From: a virus
Virus record (IMG/VR): IMGVR_UViG_3300035187_000385
Location: 1-25,798 of that record
Reading direction: 5' to 3' (one strand)
DNA length: 25,798 nucleotides
A model generated the notes under the pieces. The model did no database searches. It had not been told where the DNA came from and saw only the letters and a list, made by a program, of their open reading frames with translations. Shown here in pieces: positions 1-8,435 of this stretch (the first letter of the stretch is position 1; each line of letters opens with the position of its first letter). The translations under genes were made by a program, and so were the position numbers.

Positions 1-8
1 GAACCCTG

Positions 9-1409
9 ATGGCTGTACCATTTTCCGACCTACAGGCCATTGCACCTAGCGCTGTAATCGAGCTGTTTCAGCTTGAGCTAAATGCAACGCAGCACGGTGT
101 AAATGAGACTTATTACTTCCACGCTGGTGTTAATGCTGACGGCAACGGCAATATCATCTGGAATAGCCAGACGTATCTAGCTTTCCCAATCGAGGCAACA
201 GAGTTTGAATACACGGGCACTGGTTCATTGCCACGCCCCAAGTTGCGCGTTAGCAATATCTTTGGCACCATCACGGCACTGATTTTGTCGTTGCCTAATG
301 GTTTAGAAGGCGCCAAGGTGACACGCATCCGCACGTTGGCACGTTACATCGACGGTGCTAACTTCCCTGGTGGCACCAACCCATACGGCACGCCGGACCC
401 GACCGCCGAGTTCCCGCGTGAGATCTATTATGTCGATCGCAAGGGCGGAGAGAATAGAGATCTCATTGAATTTGAACTTGCCGCCGCTTTTGACCTTGTA
501 GGTGTCAGAGCACCCAAGCGGCAATGCGTCAGCAATATATGCCAGTGGATCTATCGTGGCTCCGAATGCGGTTATACAGGCAATGCATATTTCAACTTTA
601 ATGATCAGCCAGTTGGATCCATTGGGGACGATGTGTGCGGCAAACGGTTGAACAGTTGCGAACTGCGGTTTGCACAACAGCGGCTTCTTGGCAACGTAAC
701 CACCGGCAGCAATATCCTGACGCTTACGCAGGCCACCAATTTTGACGTTGGCACTCCGGTGACGGGATTCGGCTTGCCAAGTGGCACCATCACCACCAAT
801 ACAAACACCGCGCTAATAACGCTAAGTCAAAACGCCAATGCATCAACAAATCGCAGTACGACGGGCACATTGCAGACCAACTTGAGCCAAATCATCGTGA
901 CAGACGCTACCGGTATAGCCCCTGGGATGACAGTAACAGGCACATACCTAGCTGCTAATACTCAAGTGGTTGCAGTCTCTGGCACTACCTTGACCATTTC
1001 CCCGCCCGTGCCGGTAACAGAAACAATTCTTACTTTGACTGCTACAAGAACAACCAACCGAGCATTCAACGGAAGCACCGATAGGGCCTATTTTGCCGAA
1101 AGCGCCGCAATCTCAGTTGGCTGGTATGCAGCGTCCAGTGTGTTGCCGCTTAGCCGTTTGGCCCAAGTTACAAGCATAGGACAAGGTGTATTTGGTAGCT
1201 CGAAAGTTGGCGTGACAAAAAGTAAAGTCGCTATTTTAAGTCAAACTTACGTGTCTGGGTCAAGCAACATTACTTGGAGCTTTTATGTGCCGGGGTCCAT
1301 TTCATCGGCTACCTACACATTTTCTGCTACTGACCAGAATTACTCATTCAGGGCTAATGCTGCCATTCCATACGGCAGCTATCCCGGTGTTGGTACATTC
1401 TTCACATGA
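9..1409 (+). CDS. L: Phage minor tail protein L with a large C-terminal insertion
   Basis: This 466-aa protein is a lambda gpL-type minor tail protein, which in lambda sits at the tail tip with the gpJ assembly and binds an iron-sulfur cluster. Residues 1-222 look like the complete family: an N-terminal region with [12 protein letters not shown]-like text near 136-147, then the Cys cluster C173, C178, C187, C210 and C217 ([24 protein letters not shown]). The usual C-terminal tail that follows the last Cys (a Phe-Gly-Gly-Phe-Pro-Gly type ending) appears only at 453-464 as [12 protein letters not shown]. Residues 223-450 therefore look like an insertion of about 230 aa. It contains two Thr/Ser-rich beta-type repeats (about 229-287 and 289-347) and a third non-repeated part. 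The usual family length is about 230 aa. The upstream frame ends GAA CCC TGA at 1-9, so a preceding gene (probably gpM) overlaps this ATG by one base. Family assignment is firm; the insertion boundaries are inferred. Confidence 0.88.
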   Translation: MAVPFSDLQAIAPSAVIELFQLELNATQHGVNETYYFHAGVNADGNGNIIWNSQTYLAFPIEATEFEYTGTGSLPRPKLRVSNIFGTITALILSLPNGLEGAKVTRIRTLARYIDGANFPGGTNPYGTPDPTAEFPREIYYVDRKGGENRDLIEFELAAAFDLVGVRAPKRQCVSNICQWIYRGSECGYTGNAYFNFNDQPVGSIGDDVCGKRLNSCELRFAQQRLLGNVTTGSNILTLTQATNFDVGTPVTGFGLPSGTITTNTNTALITLSQNANASTNRSTTGTLQTNLSQIIVTDATGIAPGMTVTGTYLAANTQVVAVSGTTLTISPPVPVTETILTLTATRTTNRAFNGSTDRAYFAESAAISVGWYAASSVLPLSRLAQVTSIGQGVFGSSKVGVTKSKVAILSQTYVSGSSNITWSFYVPGSISSATYTFSATDQNYSFRANAAIPYGSYPGVGTFFT

Positions 1410-2107
1410 CTTGGCAAGACGCGGCACTGGAACACGCTAAGGCTGAAGATCCACGCGAGTCTTGCGGGCTGCTCATCGTACGCAAAGGACGCCGCAAATA
1501 CTGGCCATGTCAAAACCTTGCAACCAGTCCTGATCAGTTCTTTGTGCTCAACCCAGACGACTGGGCCGCAGCAGAAGATGTCGGCGAGATCATCGCAGTG
1601 GTGCACAGCCACCCAGTCACTAACCCATTGCCGTCACCAGCAGATCGCGCTGCCTGCGAAACCAGCGGTTTGCCGTGGCATATCGTCAACCCCAAGACCG
1701 AGGCATGGGGCGAATGCAAGCCATGCGGCTACAAGGCGCCACTAATTGGCCGTGAGTGGGTGTTTGGTGTGCATGACTGCTGGACACTAGCCCGCGACTG
1801 GTACGCCGAGCAGGGAATCATGCTGCGTGATTGGGACCGGTGCGCTAGCCCCGAGCAATTCCAAGCCGAGCCATATTTTGACCGTTGCTGGAAGGAAACC
1901 GGCTTCCGCGAGCTAACCGAAGACGAAGGTTTGAAGCCGGGCGATGCCGTACTGATGGCACTCAATAGCACCGGCTTGAATCACGTTGGCGTTTACCTTG
2001 GCGAGCAAACCATCCTGCATCACATCCAAGGGCGGCTCAGCAGCCGCGACTTATATGGAAGCTGGCTCCTAAAATGTACTGGAAGGAGGTTGCGTCATGC
2101 TGCGTAA
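1406..2107 (+). CDS. K: Tail assembly protein K (JAB/MPN plus NlpC/P60 peptidase)
   Basis: This 233-aa lambda gpK-type protein has two peptidase domains. The N-terminal JAB/MPN (Mov34) domain shows E18, C20 and the zinc-binding set H67-S-H69-P with D80. The C-terminal NlpC/P60 domain shows the catalytic Cys in HDCWTLARD (C125) and the His in LNHVGVYLG (H193). In this family the protein is needed for tail-tip assembly, and the peptidase domain is thought to open peptidoglycan during DNA entry. Length matches the family. Its ATG overlaps the stop of gene L by four bases (ATGA), which suggests translational coupling. All key catalytic residues appear present, so it is probably active. Confidence 0.92.
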   Translation: MTWQDAALEHAKAEDPRESCGLLIVRKGRRKYWPCQNLATSPDQFFVLNPDDWAAAEDVGEIIAVVHSHPVTNPLPSPADRAACETSGLPWHIVNPKTEAWGECKPCGYKAPLIGREWVFGVHDCWTLARDWYAEQGIMLRDWDRCASPEQFQAEPYFDRCWKETGFRELTEDEGLKPGDAVLMALNSTGLNHVGVYLGEQTILHHIQGRLSSRDLYGSWLLKCTGRRLRHAA

Positions 2108-2705
2108 GATCAAGCTGTACGGCAAGCTCGCCAAGTTCATCGGCCATCGCGTGCTTGAAGCGGATGTGGCAACTGCAGCCGAAGCGGTGCGGTTTTTGCT
2201 GGCCAACTGGCCCGAGCTTGAAGCGCACATGAGCGACCAGTATTACCGCGTAAGTGTCGGCACCTATGACCTCGACCTAGAAGAGCTGCATCACCCTGCA
2301 GGGCAAGCGCCCATCAGCTTTGTGCCTGTAGTGGCAGGCGCTGGTGCGGCGGGGCGGATTTTGGCAGGTGTGGCGCTCATAGCACTAGCGTTTATACCCG
2401 GCATCGGAACTGCAACTGCAGCGGCTATCGCGGCCGGTGCAAAAGCTGGATTTACGGTTGTTGGCACAGCATTGTTTGGCCTTGGCGCCAGCTTGGTGCT
2501 TGGCGGCGTCGCTCAACTCCTAACACCGACACCACGAGTAGCCCAAGGCGCCGACACCCAAGACGACCCACGCAAGAGCTACAGCTTCAGCGGCATCCAA
2601 AACACCAGCAGACAAGGCGTACCAGTGCCTATCGTCTATGGCGAAACGATTGTCGGTAGTGTAGTCATCTCCGCTGGCATCGACACCGTACAGGTGGCAG
2701 CATGA
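2097..2705 (+). CDS. I: Tail assembly protein I
   Basis: This 202-aa protein is of the lambda gpI type. The first 75 residues are a ubiquitin-like fold region ([12 protein letters not shown] at the start, [15 protein letters not shown] near 51-65). A long Ala/Gly-rich hydrophobic stretch follows (about 80-145, two or more possible membrane-spanning segments). The C-terminal segment is also conserved in the family ([18 protein letters not shown] near 168-185). A very strong ribosome binding site (GGAAGGAGGT, 2081-2090) lies inside the end of gene K and fixes the start at 2097, an 11-base overlap. It stands between K and J as in lambda. Its precise mechanical role in tail-tip assembly is not known from sequence. 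Confidence 0.88.
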   Translation: MLRKIKLYGKLAKFIGHRVLEADVATAAEAVRFLLANWPELEAHMSDQYYRVSVGTYDLDLEELHHPAGQAPISFVPVVAGAGAAGRILAGVALIALAFIPGIGTATAAAIAAGAKAGFTVVGTALFGLGASLVLGGVAQLLTPTPRVAQGADTQDDPRKSYSFSGIQNTSRQGVPVPIVYGETIVGSVVISAGIDTVQVAA

Positions 2706-5700
2706 GCAAACTTATTGCTGGTGCAGGCGGTGGCGGTGGCGGCAAAGGTGGCGGTGGCGGTGGCGCTGCACGCACACCAACAACGGAACGTGACGGCCTC
2801 GACTCGCGCCAATATGCTGAACTGATTGATCTAATCAGCGAAGGCGAAATCGCAGGCTTAAAAGATGGCCTAAAAAGCATCTACCTAGACAACACCCCGC
2901 TACAAAATACAGACGGCACTTTTAACTTCCAGAACGTAACGGTTTATACGCGGGAAGGAACGCAAAACCAAGACCTGATTCCTTTTGCTAGCGAAATTGA
3001 AGATGAGCGCTCAGTCAATGTAACTGTCCGCAATGATGGTCCCGTAACGCGCACCATCACCGATTCACAGACCGATGCAGTACGCATCACCATCACAGTC
3101 CCCCGACTGGAACAAATCACCAACGAAGGCGACACCGTAGGGCAAAGTTTTAGCTTACAAATACAAATCCAGTACAACGGCGGTGGCTTTACCACCGTCA
3201 TCAGTGACACAGTTTCGGGGCGTACCGGCGACCCATATCAAAAGGCATACCTCGTAAATCTGAACGGCGCTTTCCCGGTAGATGTACGCATGGTGCGTAC
3301 CACTGCAGATAGCGGCGACCTTCGGCTATCTAATGCGTTTACATGGACAAGTTATACGGAAATCATTTATAGCCGCCTCGCCTACCCGAACAGTGCGTTG
3401 GTTGGCATCCGCGTTGATGCAGAACAGTTCAACAGCATCCCGCAACGCAGCTACCTAATTCGCGGCATCAAGGTGGCAATCCCCAGCAATGCAACTGTTG
3501 ATTCAACTACAGGGCGGCTTACCTACGCCGGCATCTGGAATGGCACATTCGGCGCCGCGCAGTGGTGTTCTGACCCCGCGTGGATCCTATGGGATCTTAT
3601 TACGTCTACACGCTATGGCCTAGGAGAACACCTTGATGCCGCCCAGCTAGACAAGTTTTCATTTTTTGCTGCTAGTCAGTATTGCAGTGAGTTGGTGCCT
3701 GATGGCTTTGGTGGCTTTGAGCCACGGTTTAGCTGTAACGTCAACATCCAAACCAGCGAAGAAGCGTACAAGCTCATTAATGACATGTGCTCGGTATTTC
3801 GAGCAATGCCGTATTGGAGCATCGGTTCGCTGACAGTTTCGCAAGATAAGCCGGTTGATCCTTCGTATCTGTTTACGCTGGCGAATGTCACTGCAGATGG
3901 TTTTAGCTACAGCGGCAGCAGCCTCAAAACACGGCCCAATGTCGCAGTTGTCAGCTACCTAGATTTGGCATTGCGCGACATCACTTACGAAGTGGTGGAA
4001 GACGCAGAAGCCATCGCTAAGTACGGCGTGGTGAAAACTGAAGTCAGCGCTTTTGCTTGTACTAGCAGAGGTCAAGCTCATCGCGTTGGCGAGTGGTTGC
4101 TGTATTCCGAGCGGTACGAAGGTGAAACCGTTACGTTCAGCACCGGCATGGATGCTGGCGTCATCGTGCGCCCTGGGCAAGTCATCAGCATTGCCGATCC
4201 AGTAAAAGCTGGCGCCAGACGTGGCGGACGCATCACAAGCGCCACCACGATTGCCATCACAGTAGACAATGCTACCGGCCTAGCTGCACCTGGCACCATC
4301 TCGGTCGTGCTACCTACGGGCACCGTTGAGTTGCGCGAAGTGCAAGGGATAAGCGGCAACATTATTACTGTTACCAACGCATTTAGCGCAGCACCAAGCG
4401 CCAACAGCGTATGGGTATATGAAACCAGCAATATCCAAACGTCAACATGGCGTGTGCTTGGCATTGCAGAGCAAGATGGATCTAGCTATGCAATTACTGC
4501 GCTGTCATATAGCAGCAGCAAATATGTCTACATCGAGCGTGACCAGCCGCTACAGCAGCGGGACATCACCGATCTAAACATCGTTCCGCTGGCGCCCAAT
4601 AACTTGTCAGCAACAGAGTTGCTTTATGACGCTGGTGGTACCGCTAAATCCAAGTTGGTTGTTGACTGGGACAGCGTAGAGGGAGTGCAGGAATATAGGA
4701 TCCGCTGGCGTCCACGCAACGGCAACTTTACTGACGAACGAATCAAGCGACTTGACTACGAAGTACTGGATACAACTCCCGGCGTTTACGAATTTGAAGT
4801 GTATGCAGTTGGCGCCAACTTGAGTACATCAGTCCTGCCTGCATCTTTAACTGTCGAAGCATTCGGCAAAACAGCACCTCCGAGTGATGTAGAAAATGCC
4901 AGCCTTATACCCGGCGACCAACTCAGCGGCATCCTTGCTTGGGATCGAGCTGTCGATCTGGATGTGCTGCTAGGCGGAAAGGTACTGATTCGCCACAGCA
5001 CTTTGATGGTTGGCGCTACATGGGAGGAGTCGCAGGAGATTGTTGCTGCCGCTGCAGGATCTCAAACGCAAAAGCAAGTGCCGATGCTGGAAGGGACGTA
5101 CCTGCTGAAGTTTGAAGATGATACCGGCAACCGCTCCACCAATCCAAGTTCCGTCATTGCTGATTTCCCAGAACCGCAGCCACGGTCGTTGTTTAAGCAA
5201 TACGCCGAAGACCAAGAAGATCCCCCGTTTAGCGGAAACCTCACCGGGATGTTTTATTCCGATGAATATGACGGTTTGATTATCGATAGCGGTCAACTTG
5301 TTGACGATATGGCGCCCGATGGCAACTGGGATGCACTTGTAGCCATTGACGCCGTTGGTGGCATTAACCCACTAGGCGAATACGAGTTCGGCAGCACTTG
5401 GGATATGGGCGCCACTTACGACGTAAACCTGCGTCGCCGTTTTACTACACGCCCGCTGGTGCCAGCAGCATTATGGGATGACAAGGTGGCATTAATAGAC
5501 GAATGGCCCGATATTGATGAAGACAACATCGATAAGGTCAACGCTGCACTGTACGTTCGCACCACTACCGATGACCCATCTGCCACGCCTACCTATGGCG
5601 AATGGAATGAGTTCTCGAACGTTATCGCCCGAGGTCGCGGCTTCCAGTTCAAGGTAAGGGCAGTTTCAGAAGACCCCGACATCAACATCATCATCGACGA

Positions 5701-5968
5701 GCTTGGTTCCTTGATGGAGTTGCAACTCCACACCGAGCAGTCAGGCACGCTAGCCAGTGGCGTTGGAGCGTATGCCGTGGTGTTCGATAATGCCTTCTAC
5801 CAGCCGCCTAATGTCGGAATCACTGGGTTTAACATGGCTACAGGCGACTTCTTTACGGTGACGAGTGTGACGCGCACTGGTTTTACTGTAGAATTTAAGA
5901 ACAGTGCTGGCACTAGCGTGAATCGTAACTTCACCTACACTGCGGTCGGCTATGGCCGAGAGGTTTAA
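2702..5968 (+). CDS. J: Tail tip / host-specificity protein J
   Basis: This 1088-aa lambda gpJ-type central tail-tip protein is the likely baseplate hub and receptor-contacting component. The N terminus has a glycine tract (residues 7-22). It is followed by the conserved J start, with SEGEIAGLKDGLKSIYLDNT near 46-65. The body contains the Phage-tail_3-like core. Two fibronectin-III-like beta domains lie at roughly 630-720 and 722-815. A C-terminal tip module at about 1027-1088 (FDNAFYQPPNVGITG, then FTVEFKNSAGTSV and YTAVGYG) is seen at the ends of many phage J and fibre proteins. The ATG overlaps gene I by four bases. Length is close to lambda J (about 1130 aa). The C-terminal third is the part most likely to set host range. 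Confidence 0.92.
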   Translation: MSKLIAGAGGGGGGKGGGGGGAARTPTTERDGLDSRQYAELIDLISEGEIAGLKDGLKSIYLDNTPLQNTDGTFNFQNVTVYTREGTQNQDLIPFASEIEDERSVNVTVRNDGPVTRTITDSQTDAVRITITVPRLEQITNEGDTVGQSFSLQIQIQYNGGGFTTVISDTVSGRTGDPYQKAYLVNLNGAFPVDVRMVRTTADSGDLRLSNAFTWTSYTEIIYSRLAYPNSALVGIRVDAEQFNSIPQRSYLIRGIKVAIPSNATVDSTTGRLTYAGIWNGTFGAAQWCSDPAWILWDLITSTRYGLGEHLDAAQLDKFSFFAASQYCSELVPDGFGGFEPRFSCNVNIQTSEEAYKLINDMCSVFRAMPYWSIGSLTVSQDKPVDPSYLFTLANVTADGFSYSGSSLKTRPNVAVVSYLDLALRDITYEVVEDAEAIAKYGVVKTEVSAFACTSRGQAHRVGEWLLYSERYEGETVTFSTGMDAGVIVRPGQVISIADPVKAGARRGGRITSATTIAITVDNATGLAAPGTISVVLPTGTVELREVQGISGNIITVTNAFSAAPSANSVWVYETSNIQTSTWRVLGIAEQDGSSYAITALSYSSSKYVYIERDQPLQQRDITDLNIVPLAPNNLSATELLYDAGGTAKSKLVVDWDSVEGVQEYRIRWRPRNGNFTDERIKRLDYEVLDTTPGVYEFEVYAVGANLSTSVLPASLTVEAFGKTAPPSDVENASLIPGDQLSGILAWDRAVDLDVLLGGKVLIRHSTLMVGATWEESQEIVAAAAGSQTQKQVPMLEGTYLLKFEDDTGNRSTNPSSVIADFPEPQPRSLFKQYAEDQEDPPFSGNLTGMFYSDEYDGLIIDSGQLVDDMAPDGNWDALVAIDAVGGINPLGEYEFGSTWDMGATYDVNLRRRFTTRPLVPAALWDDKVALIDEWPDIDEDNIDKVNAALYVRTTTDDPSATPTYGEWNEFSNVIARGRGFQFKVRAVSEDPDINIIIDELGSLMELQLHTEQSGTLASGVGAYAVVFDNAFYQPPNVGITGFNMATGDFFTVTSVTRTGFTVEFKNSAGTSVNRNFTYTAVGYGREV

Positions 5969-5970
5969 CG

Positions 5971-7443
5971 ATGGCACAACATGACTACATCATTGCCAAC
6001 CAGTCCGGTGCTGCCTTTCGCGCCGACTTAAACAACGGCCTGGCTGCCATCGTCAGCCAGAACAGCGGCGCAACGCAACCCAGCACCACCTACGCCTACC
6101 AGTGGTGGGCGGATACCACCACGGGCCTGCTGAAGCTGCGTAATGCAGCCAACAATGCCTGGATCACCATTGGCACATTGGCTGATGCCAACCTCGGACT
6201 GCTGAGCCTTGCGGGCGGCACGCTCACTGGCGCGCTACTAGCTGATGATGCTGGCACTGCTGCATTGCCTGCCGTCGCATTTGACGGCGATCCTAATACC
6301 GGCATTTTTCGGGCAGGCGCCGATCAGCTTGGTATCGCCACCAATGGCATCGAGCGCGTTGAGTTTGGCACCACCGAGGTGGTATTCAACGATGGCGGCG
6401 CTGATATTGACTTCCGCATCGAGGGCGACACCAACGCAAACCTGTTCAAGATTGATGCCGGCACTGATGAGGTGCAGGTCGCCAACCTCAACGGCGGCCC
6501 CCTGGCCGGCACCCGTAACCGCATCATCAACGGGGATATGCGGATTGATCAGCGAGCAGCAGTTGTAACGACTAATGGTGCGTACACTGTTGATCGCTGG
6601 CAGCTAGGATTCAGCACTACTGGCGCTGTTCAAGTTGCTAAAAGCAGTGATTCGCCTTCAACATTCTCGAACTCACTACTGTTTGATGTAACAACAGCAG
6701 ATACCAGTATCGCCGCTGGCGAGTATGCAGCTTTAACGCAGTATATCGAAGGCTTTAATGCTGCTGATTTAGCTTTTGGCTCAGCCACAGCCCAGACTGT
6801 TACTTTGTCGTTCTGGATTAAATCTACGACAACTGGCACTTATTGTGTTTCTTTGAGAAATGGCGCCAATAACCGTGCTTTTGTTGCTGAATACTCAGTT
6901 GCAGCAGCCAATACTTGGGAAAAGAAAACAATCACAATTTCCGGAGATACGTCTGGGACATGGCTGACTGATAATGGAGTGGGAATTAGTGTTGCTTTTG
7001 CATTTGCTTGCGGCAGCACATTTCAAACAGCTGCAAATACTTGGGCGGCGGGCAACTTTTTAGGCACTTCCAATCAAGTGAACTTGCTTGCCAGCACAGC
7101 AAACGAGGCTAGGATCACCGGCGTCCAGTTTGAGCCCGGCTCGGTCTCTACACCGTTTGAGCGCAGGAGCTACGGGCAGGAGCTGGCATTGTGTCAGAGG
7201 TATTACGAGATCACTTCCGCTGCGACATACGCAGACTACACTCCAGGCGGCGTTAGTAATGTACTTTATGGCAGCTACGCGGTCGAAAAACGAGCATCAC
7301 CGTCACTTACTCTTTCGGCAACGACACAAATCAACACGGCAGCCGTAGGTGCTATACCTACAAGGGCCTGGATTGCTGGCGTTTCTTCTGGTGGATCGGT
7401 TGGATCCGTGGCGGCAACGATTACTGCATCCATCGAACTATAA
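5971..7443 (+). CDS. Tail fibre protein
   Basis: This 490-aa fibre-like protein starts two bases after the J stop, with a GAGAGG-type ribosome site at about 5958-5963. Residues 1-75 form a short N-terminal module (QWWADTTTGLLKLRNAANNAW) common in phage fibres and probably the attachment part. Residues about 90-170 are repetitive short beta motifs such as DGDPNTGIFRAGADQLGIAT and FGTTEVVFNDGGADIDF, typical of a trimeric fibre shaft. From 181 a new module begins with RNRIINGDMRIDQR and continues as a Trp- and Thr-rich beta-sandwich-like region (TLSFWIKSTTTGTY, WEKKTITISGDTSGTW) up to about 398. This resembles carbohydrate-binding modules seen at fibre ends. The last about 85 residues are variable. 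Fibre role is well supported by position and composition; the ligand is unknown. Confidence 0.82.
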   Translation: MAQHDYIIANQSGAAFRADLNNGLAAIVSQNSGATQPSTTYAYQWWADTTTGLLKLRNAANNAWITIGTLADANLGLLSLAGGTLTGALLADDAGTAALPAVAFDGDPNTGIFRAGADQLGIATNGIERVEFGTTEVVFNDGGADIDFRIEGDTNANLFKIDAGTDEVQVANLNGGPLAGTRNRIINGDMRIDQRAAVVTTNGAYTVDRWQLGFSTTGAVQVAKSSDSPSTFSNSLLFDVTTADTSIAAGEYAALTQYIEGFNAADLAFGSATAQTVTLSFWIKSTTTGTYCVSLRNGANNRAFVAEYSVAAANTWEKKTITISGDTSGTWLTDNGVGISVAFAFACGSTFQTAANTWAAGNFLGTSNQVNLLASTANEARITGVQFEPGSVSTPFERRSYGQELALCQRYYEITSAATYADYTPGGVSNVLYGSYAVEKRASPSLTLSATTQINTAAVGAIPTRAWIAGVSSGGSVGSVAATITASIEL

Positions 7444-7454
7444 GGACTAACGCC

Positions 7455-7685
7455 ATGTACCAACTCACCGCCTCCGACTGCATCCTCCGCCTCGCGGACA
7501 ACGCCTTCATCCCACCCGACCCCGCCAACACCGACTACGCCGCTTACCTGGCCTGGCTCGAAGCCGGCAACACCCCCGAGCCTGCCCCGGAGCCTGAGCC
7601 CGCTCCAGTGCTGACCACCGAGCAAAAGCTCGCGGCGGCTGGTCTGACGGTGGCGGAACTTAAAGAGCTGTTCGGGCTGGACTGA
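7455..7685 (+). CDS. Small fibre-associated protein (76 aa)
   Basis: This short acidic protein follows the tail fibre after an 11-base gap. Its middle reads YAAYLAWLEAGNTPEPAPEP, a 'YxxYLAWLxxGNTPEPA' signature found in short proteins encoded just after phage tail fibres. A Pro-Glu linker (PEPAPEPEPAP) leads into a C-terminal helix (EQKLAAAGLTVAELKELFGL). In other phages such proteins are annotated as fibre assembly or XkdW-like proteins; that function is inferred from position only. The stop codon shares its last base with the next ATG. Confidence 0.72.
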   Translation: MYQLTASDCILRLADNAFIPPDPANTDYAAYLAWLEAGNTPEPAPEPEPAPVLTTEQKLAAAGLTVAELKELFGLD

Positions 7686-7819
7686 TGGCCGTCAAAGCCA
7701 AATCCGGCCTGTCGGGCACCATTCGCAAGGAACCTGTGCAAAAGCTCACTCGCCAAGGTAGCGGCAGACGCAGTAAACCACGCGGCGACCGTAAGCCCTA
7801 CAAAGGTCAAGGTCGCTAA
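7685..7819 (+). CDS. Small basic protein (44 aa), unknown function
   Basis: This is a 44-codon gene whose ATG overlaps the preceding stop by one base (TGATG). The protein is strongly basic: MAVKAKSGLSGTIRKEPVQ at the N terminus, then an Arg/Lys/Gly-rich end (LTRQGSGRRSKPRGDRKPY). No hydrophobic core is apparent, so it is probably disordered and may bind nucleic acid or an acidic partner. Similar short 'RQGxGxRxKPRGxRKxYxGQG' proteins occur, from memory, in cyanophages near structural genes. Coupling to the upstream gene and the intact frame support a real gene; no function can be given. Confidence 0.6.
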   Translation: MAVKAKSGLSGTIRKEPVQKLTRQGSGRRSKPRGDRKPYKGQGR

Positions 7820-7843
7820 GATAGCTTTGTAGTCACTGCTGCC

Positions 7844-8092
7844 ATGATTGAAGTCGTTGCCGCAGTGGCTGGCGCCAGCATCTCAGTTGCGGCTATGGGC
7901 GCCATGGGGTTTACCCGTAAGAGCGATGAAGCCCGTGATGCTGTGATCAGACTGACCAGCGCAGTTGAGCACATCGCCACGCAACTTGAAGTGTTGCACA
8001 CCGACATCAAAGACGACCGTCGGGAAACGTTTCAACGACTTGGCGCGGTTGAGCAGCGTGTGACTAAACTAGAAGCACACCCCCGCGTGTAG
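7844..8092 (+). CDS. Small membrane-anchored coiled-coil protein, possible lysis accessory
   Basis: This 82-aa protein starts with a hydrophobic, small-residue-rich segment (VVAAVAGASISVAAMGAMGF, residues 4-23), long enough for one membrane span. A polar helical region follows with heptad-like spacing (VIRLTSAVEHIATQLEVL, then FQRLGAVEQRVTKLEAH), likely a coiled coil. Placed immediately before another small membrane protein and the endolysin, it fits a holin or lysis-regulator role, but this rests on position and topology only. No Rz-type lipobox is visible. Confidence 0.68.
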   Translation: MIEVVAAVAGASISVAAMGAMGFTRKSDEARDAVIRLTSAVEHIATQLEVLHTDIKDDRRETFQRLGAVEQRVTKLEAHPRV

Positions 8093-8094
8093 TC

Positions 8095-8235
8095 ATGGAA
8101 TTTCTATCTCACCCTGCATTTTGGATTTGCGTTGCTGCCGCATCTGAACTGGTTGCGCTGTCGCCACTCAAAAGCAACAGCATCATTCAGTTGGTCTTTC
8201 AGATTCTGCGCCTAATCAAAGCAAAAAAGGTCTGA
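8095..8235 (+). CDS. Small membrane protein (46 aa), holin candidate, zero-frame product
   Basis: This 46-aa protein starts two bases after the previous stop. It has a hydrophobic N-terminal stretch (FLSHPAFWICVAAASELVAL, residues 3-22) and a second amphipathic segment (SIIQLVFQILRLIKAKK), a plausible two-segment miniature membrane protein or single-span holin. Its end contains the run A-AAA-AAG (8223-8229), read as GCA AAA AAG just before GTC TGA. That is the classic -1 slippery heptamer, and the -1 frame stays open to 8435. The product may therefore be made in a short and a long form. Holin function is inferred from proximity to the endolysin. Confidence 0.62.
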   Translation: MEFLSHPAFWICVAAASELVALSPLKSNSIIQLVFQILRLIKAKKV

Positions 8236-8276
8236 TTGGTTTCGGTAAACTCGGCTGGCAAAAAACACTGCCAGCC
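8223..8276 (+). promoter_or_regulatory. Possible -1 frameshift signal: slippery heptamer plus hairpin
   Basis: The heptamer AAAAAAG (8223-8229) lies in the frame required for -1 slippage (GCA AAA AAG). A perfect 8-bp hairpin follows: GGCTGGCA at 8253-8260 pairs with TGCCAGCC at 8269-8276 across an 8-base loop. The spacer from heptamer to hairpin is 23 bases, longer than the usual 5-9, so the hairpin may not be the stimulator. No T-tract follows the hairpin, so it is not a typical terminator. Confidence 0.4.
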
Positions 8277-8435
8277 AAGTTGGATAAAGCTGAAGCCGAC
8301 TGGCACGCAACGCAACCACCTGCCATGCCGCCACCAATCGTGGTCGAGCATCCAATTGACGACACCTTGCAGACTGGTAACAGTCAATTGCTCGGCGGTC
8401 CAATAAGCATCCATGCACCCTGGAAACGTGACTAA
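8229..8435 (+). CDS. Downstream -1-frame ORF, possible frameshift extension of the 46-aa membrane protein
   Basis: This frame is open from 8148 to the TAA at 8433-8435 and reads like protein: GLIGFGKLGWQKTLPAKLDK, then EADWHATQPPAMPPPIVVEH and a polar end (ISIHAPWKRD). It has no ATG until 8325, well inside the sensible sequence, and it explains a 200-base stretch with no other plausible gene. A -1 shift at 8223-8229 would join it after Lys45 of the upstream protein, giving a product of about 113 aa. Its stop overlaps the GTG of the endolysin by eight bases (GTGACTAA), the same overlap used between other real genes in this genome. Alternatives are a rare start codon (CTG 8232, ATT 8235, TTG in frame near 8280) or an assembly error in the A6 run. 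Confidence 0.45.
   Translation, partial: GLIGFGKLGWQKTLPAKLDKAEADWHATQPPAMPPPIVVEHPIDDTLQTGNSQLLGGPISIHAPWKRD

Noticed and set aside
8253-8276. Intrinsic terminator after the small membrane protein
   Set aside because: Perfect 8-bp hairpin but no T-run after it, and it would cut off the endolysin from its operon.
8413-8415. ATG as endolysin start
   Set aside because: In frame and possible, but it overlaps the -1-frame ORF by 23 bases and lacks a ribosome site. GTG 8428 gives the common 8-base overlap.
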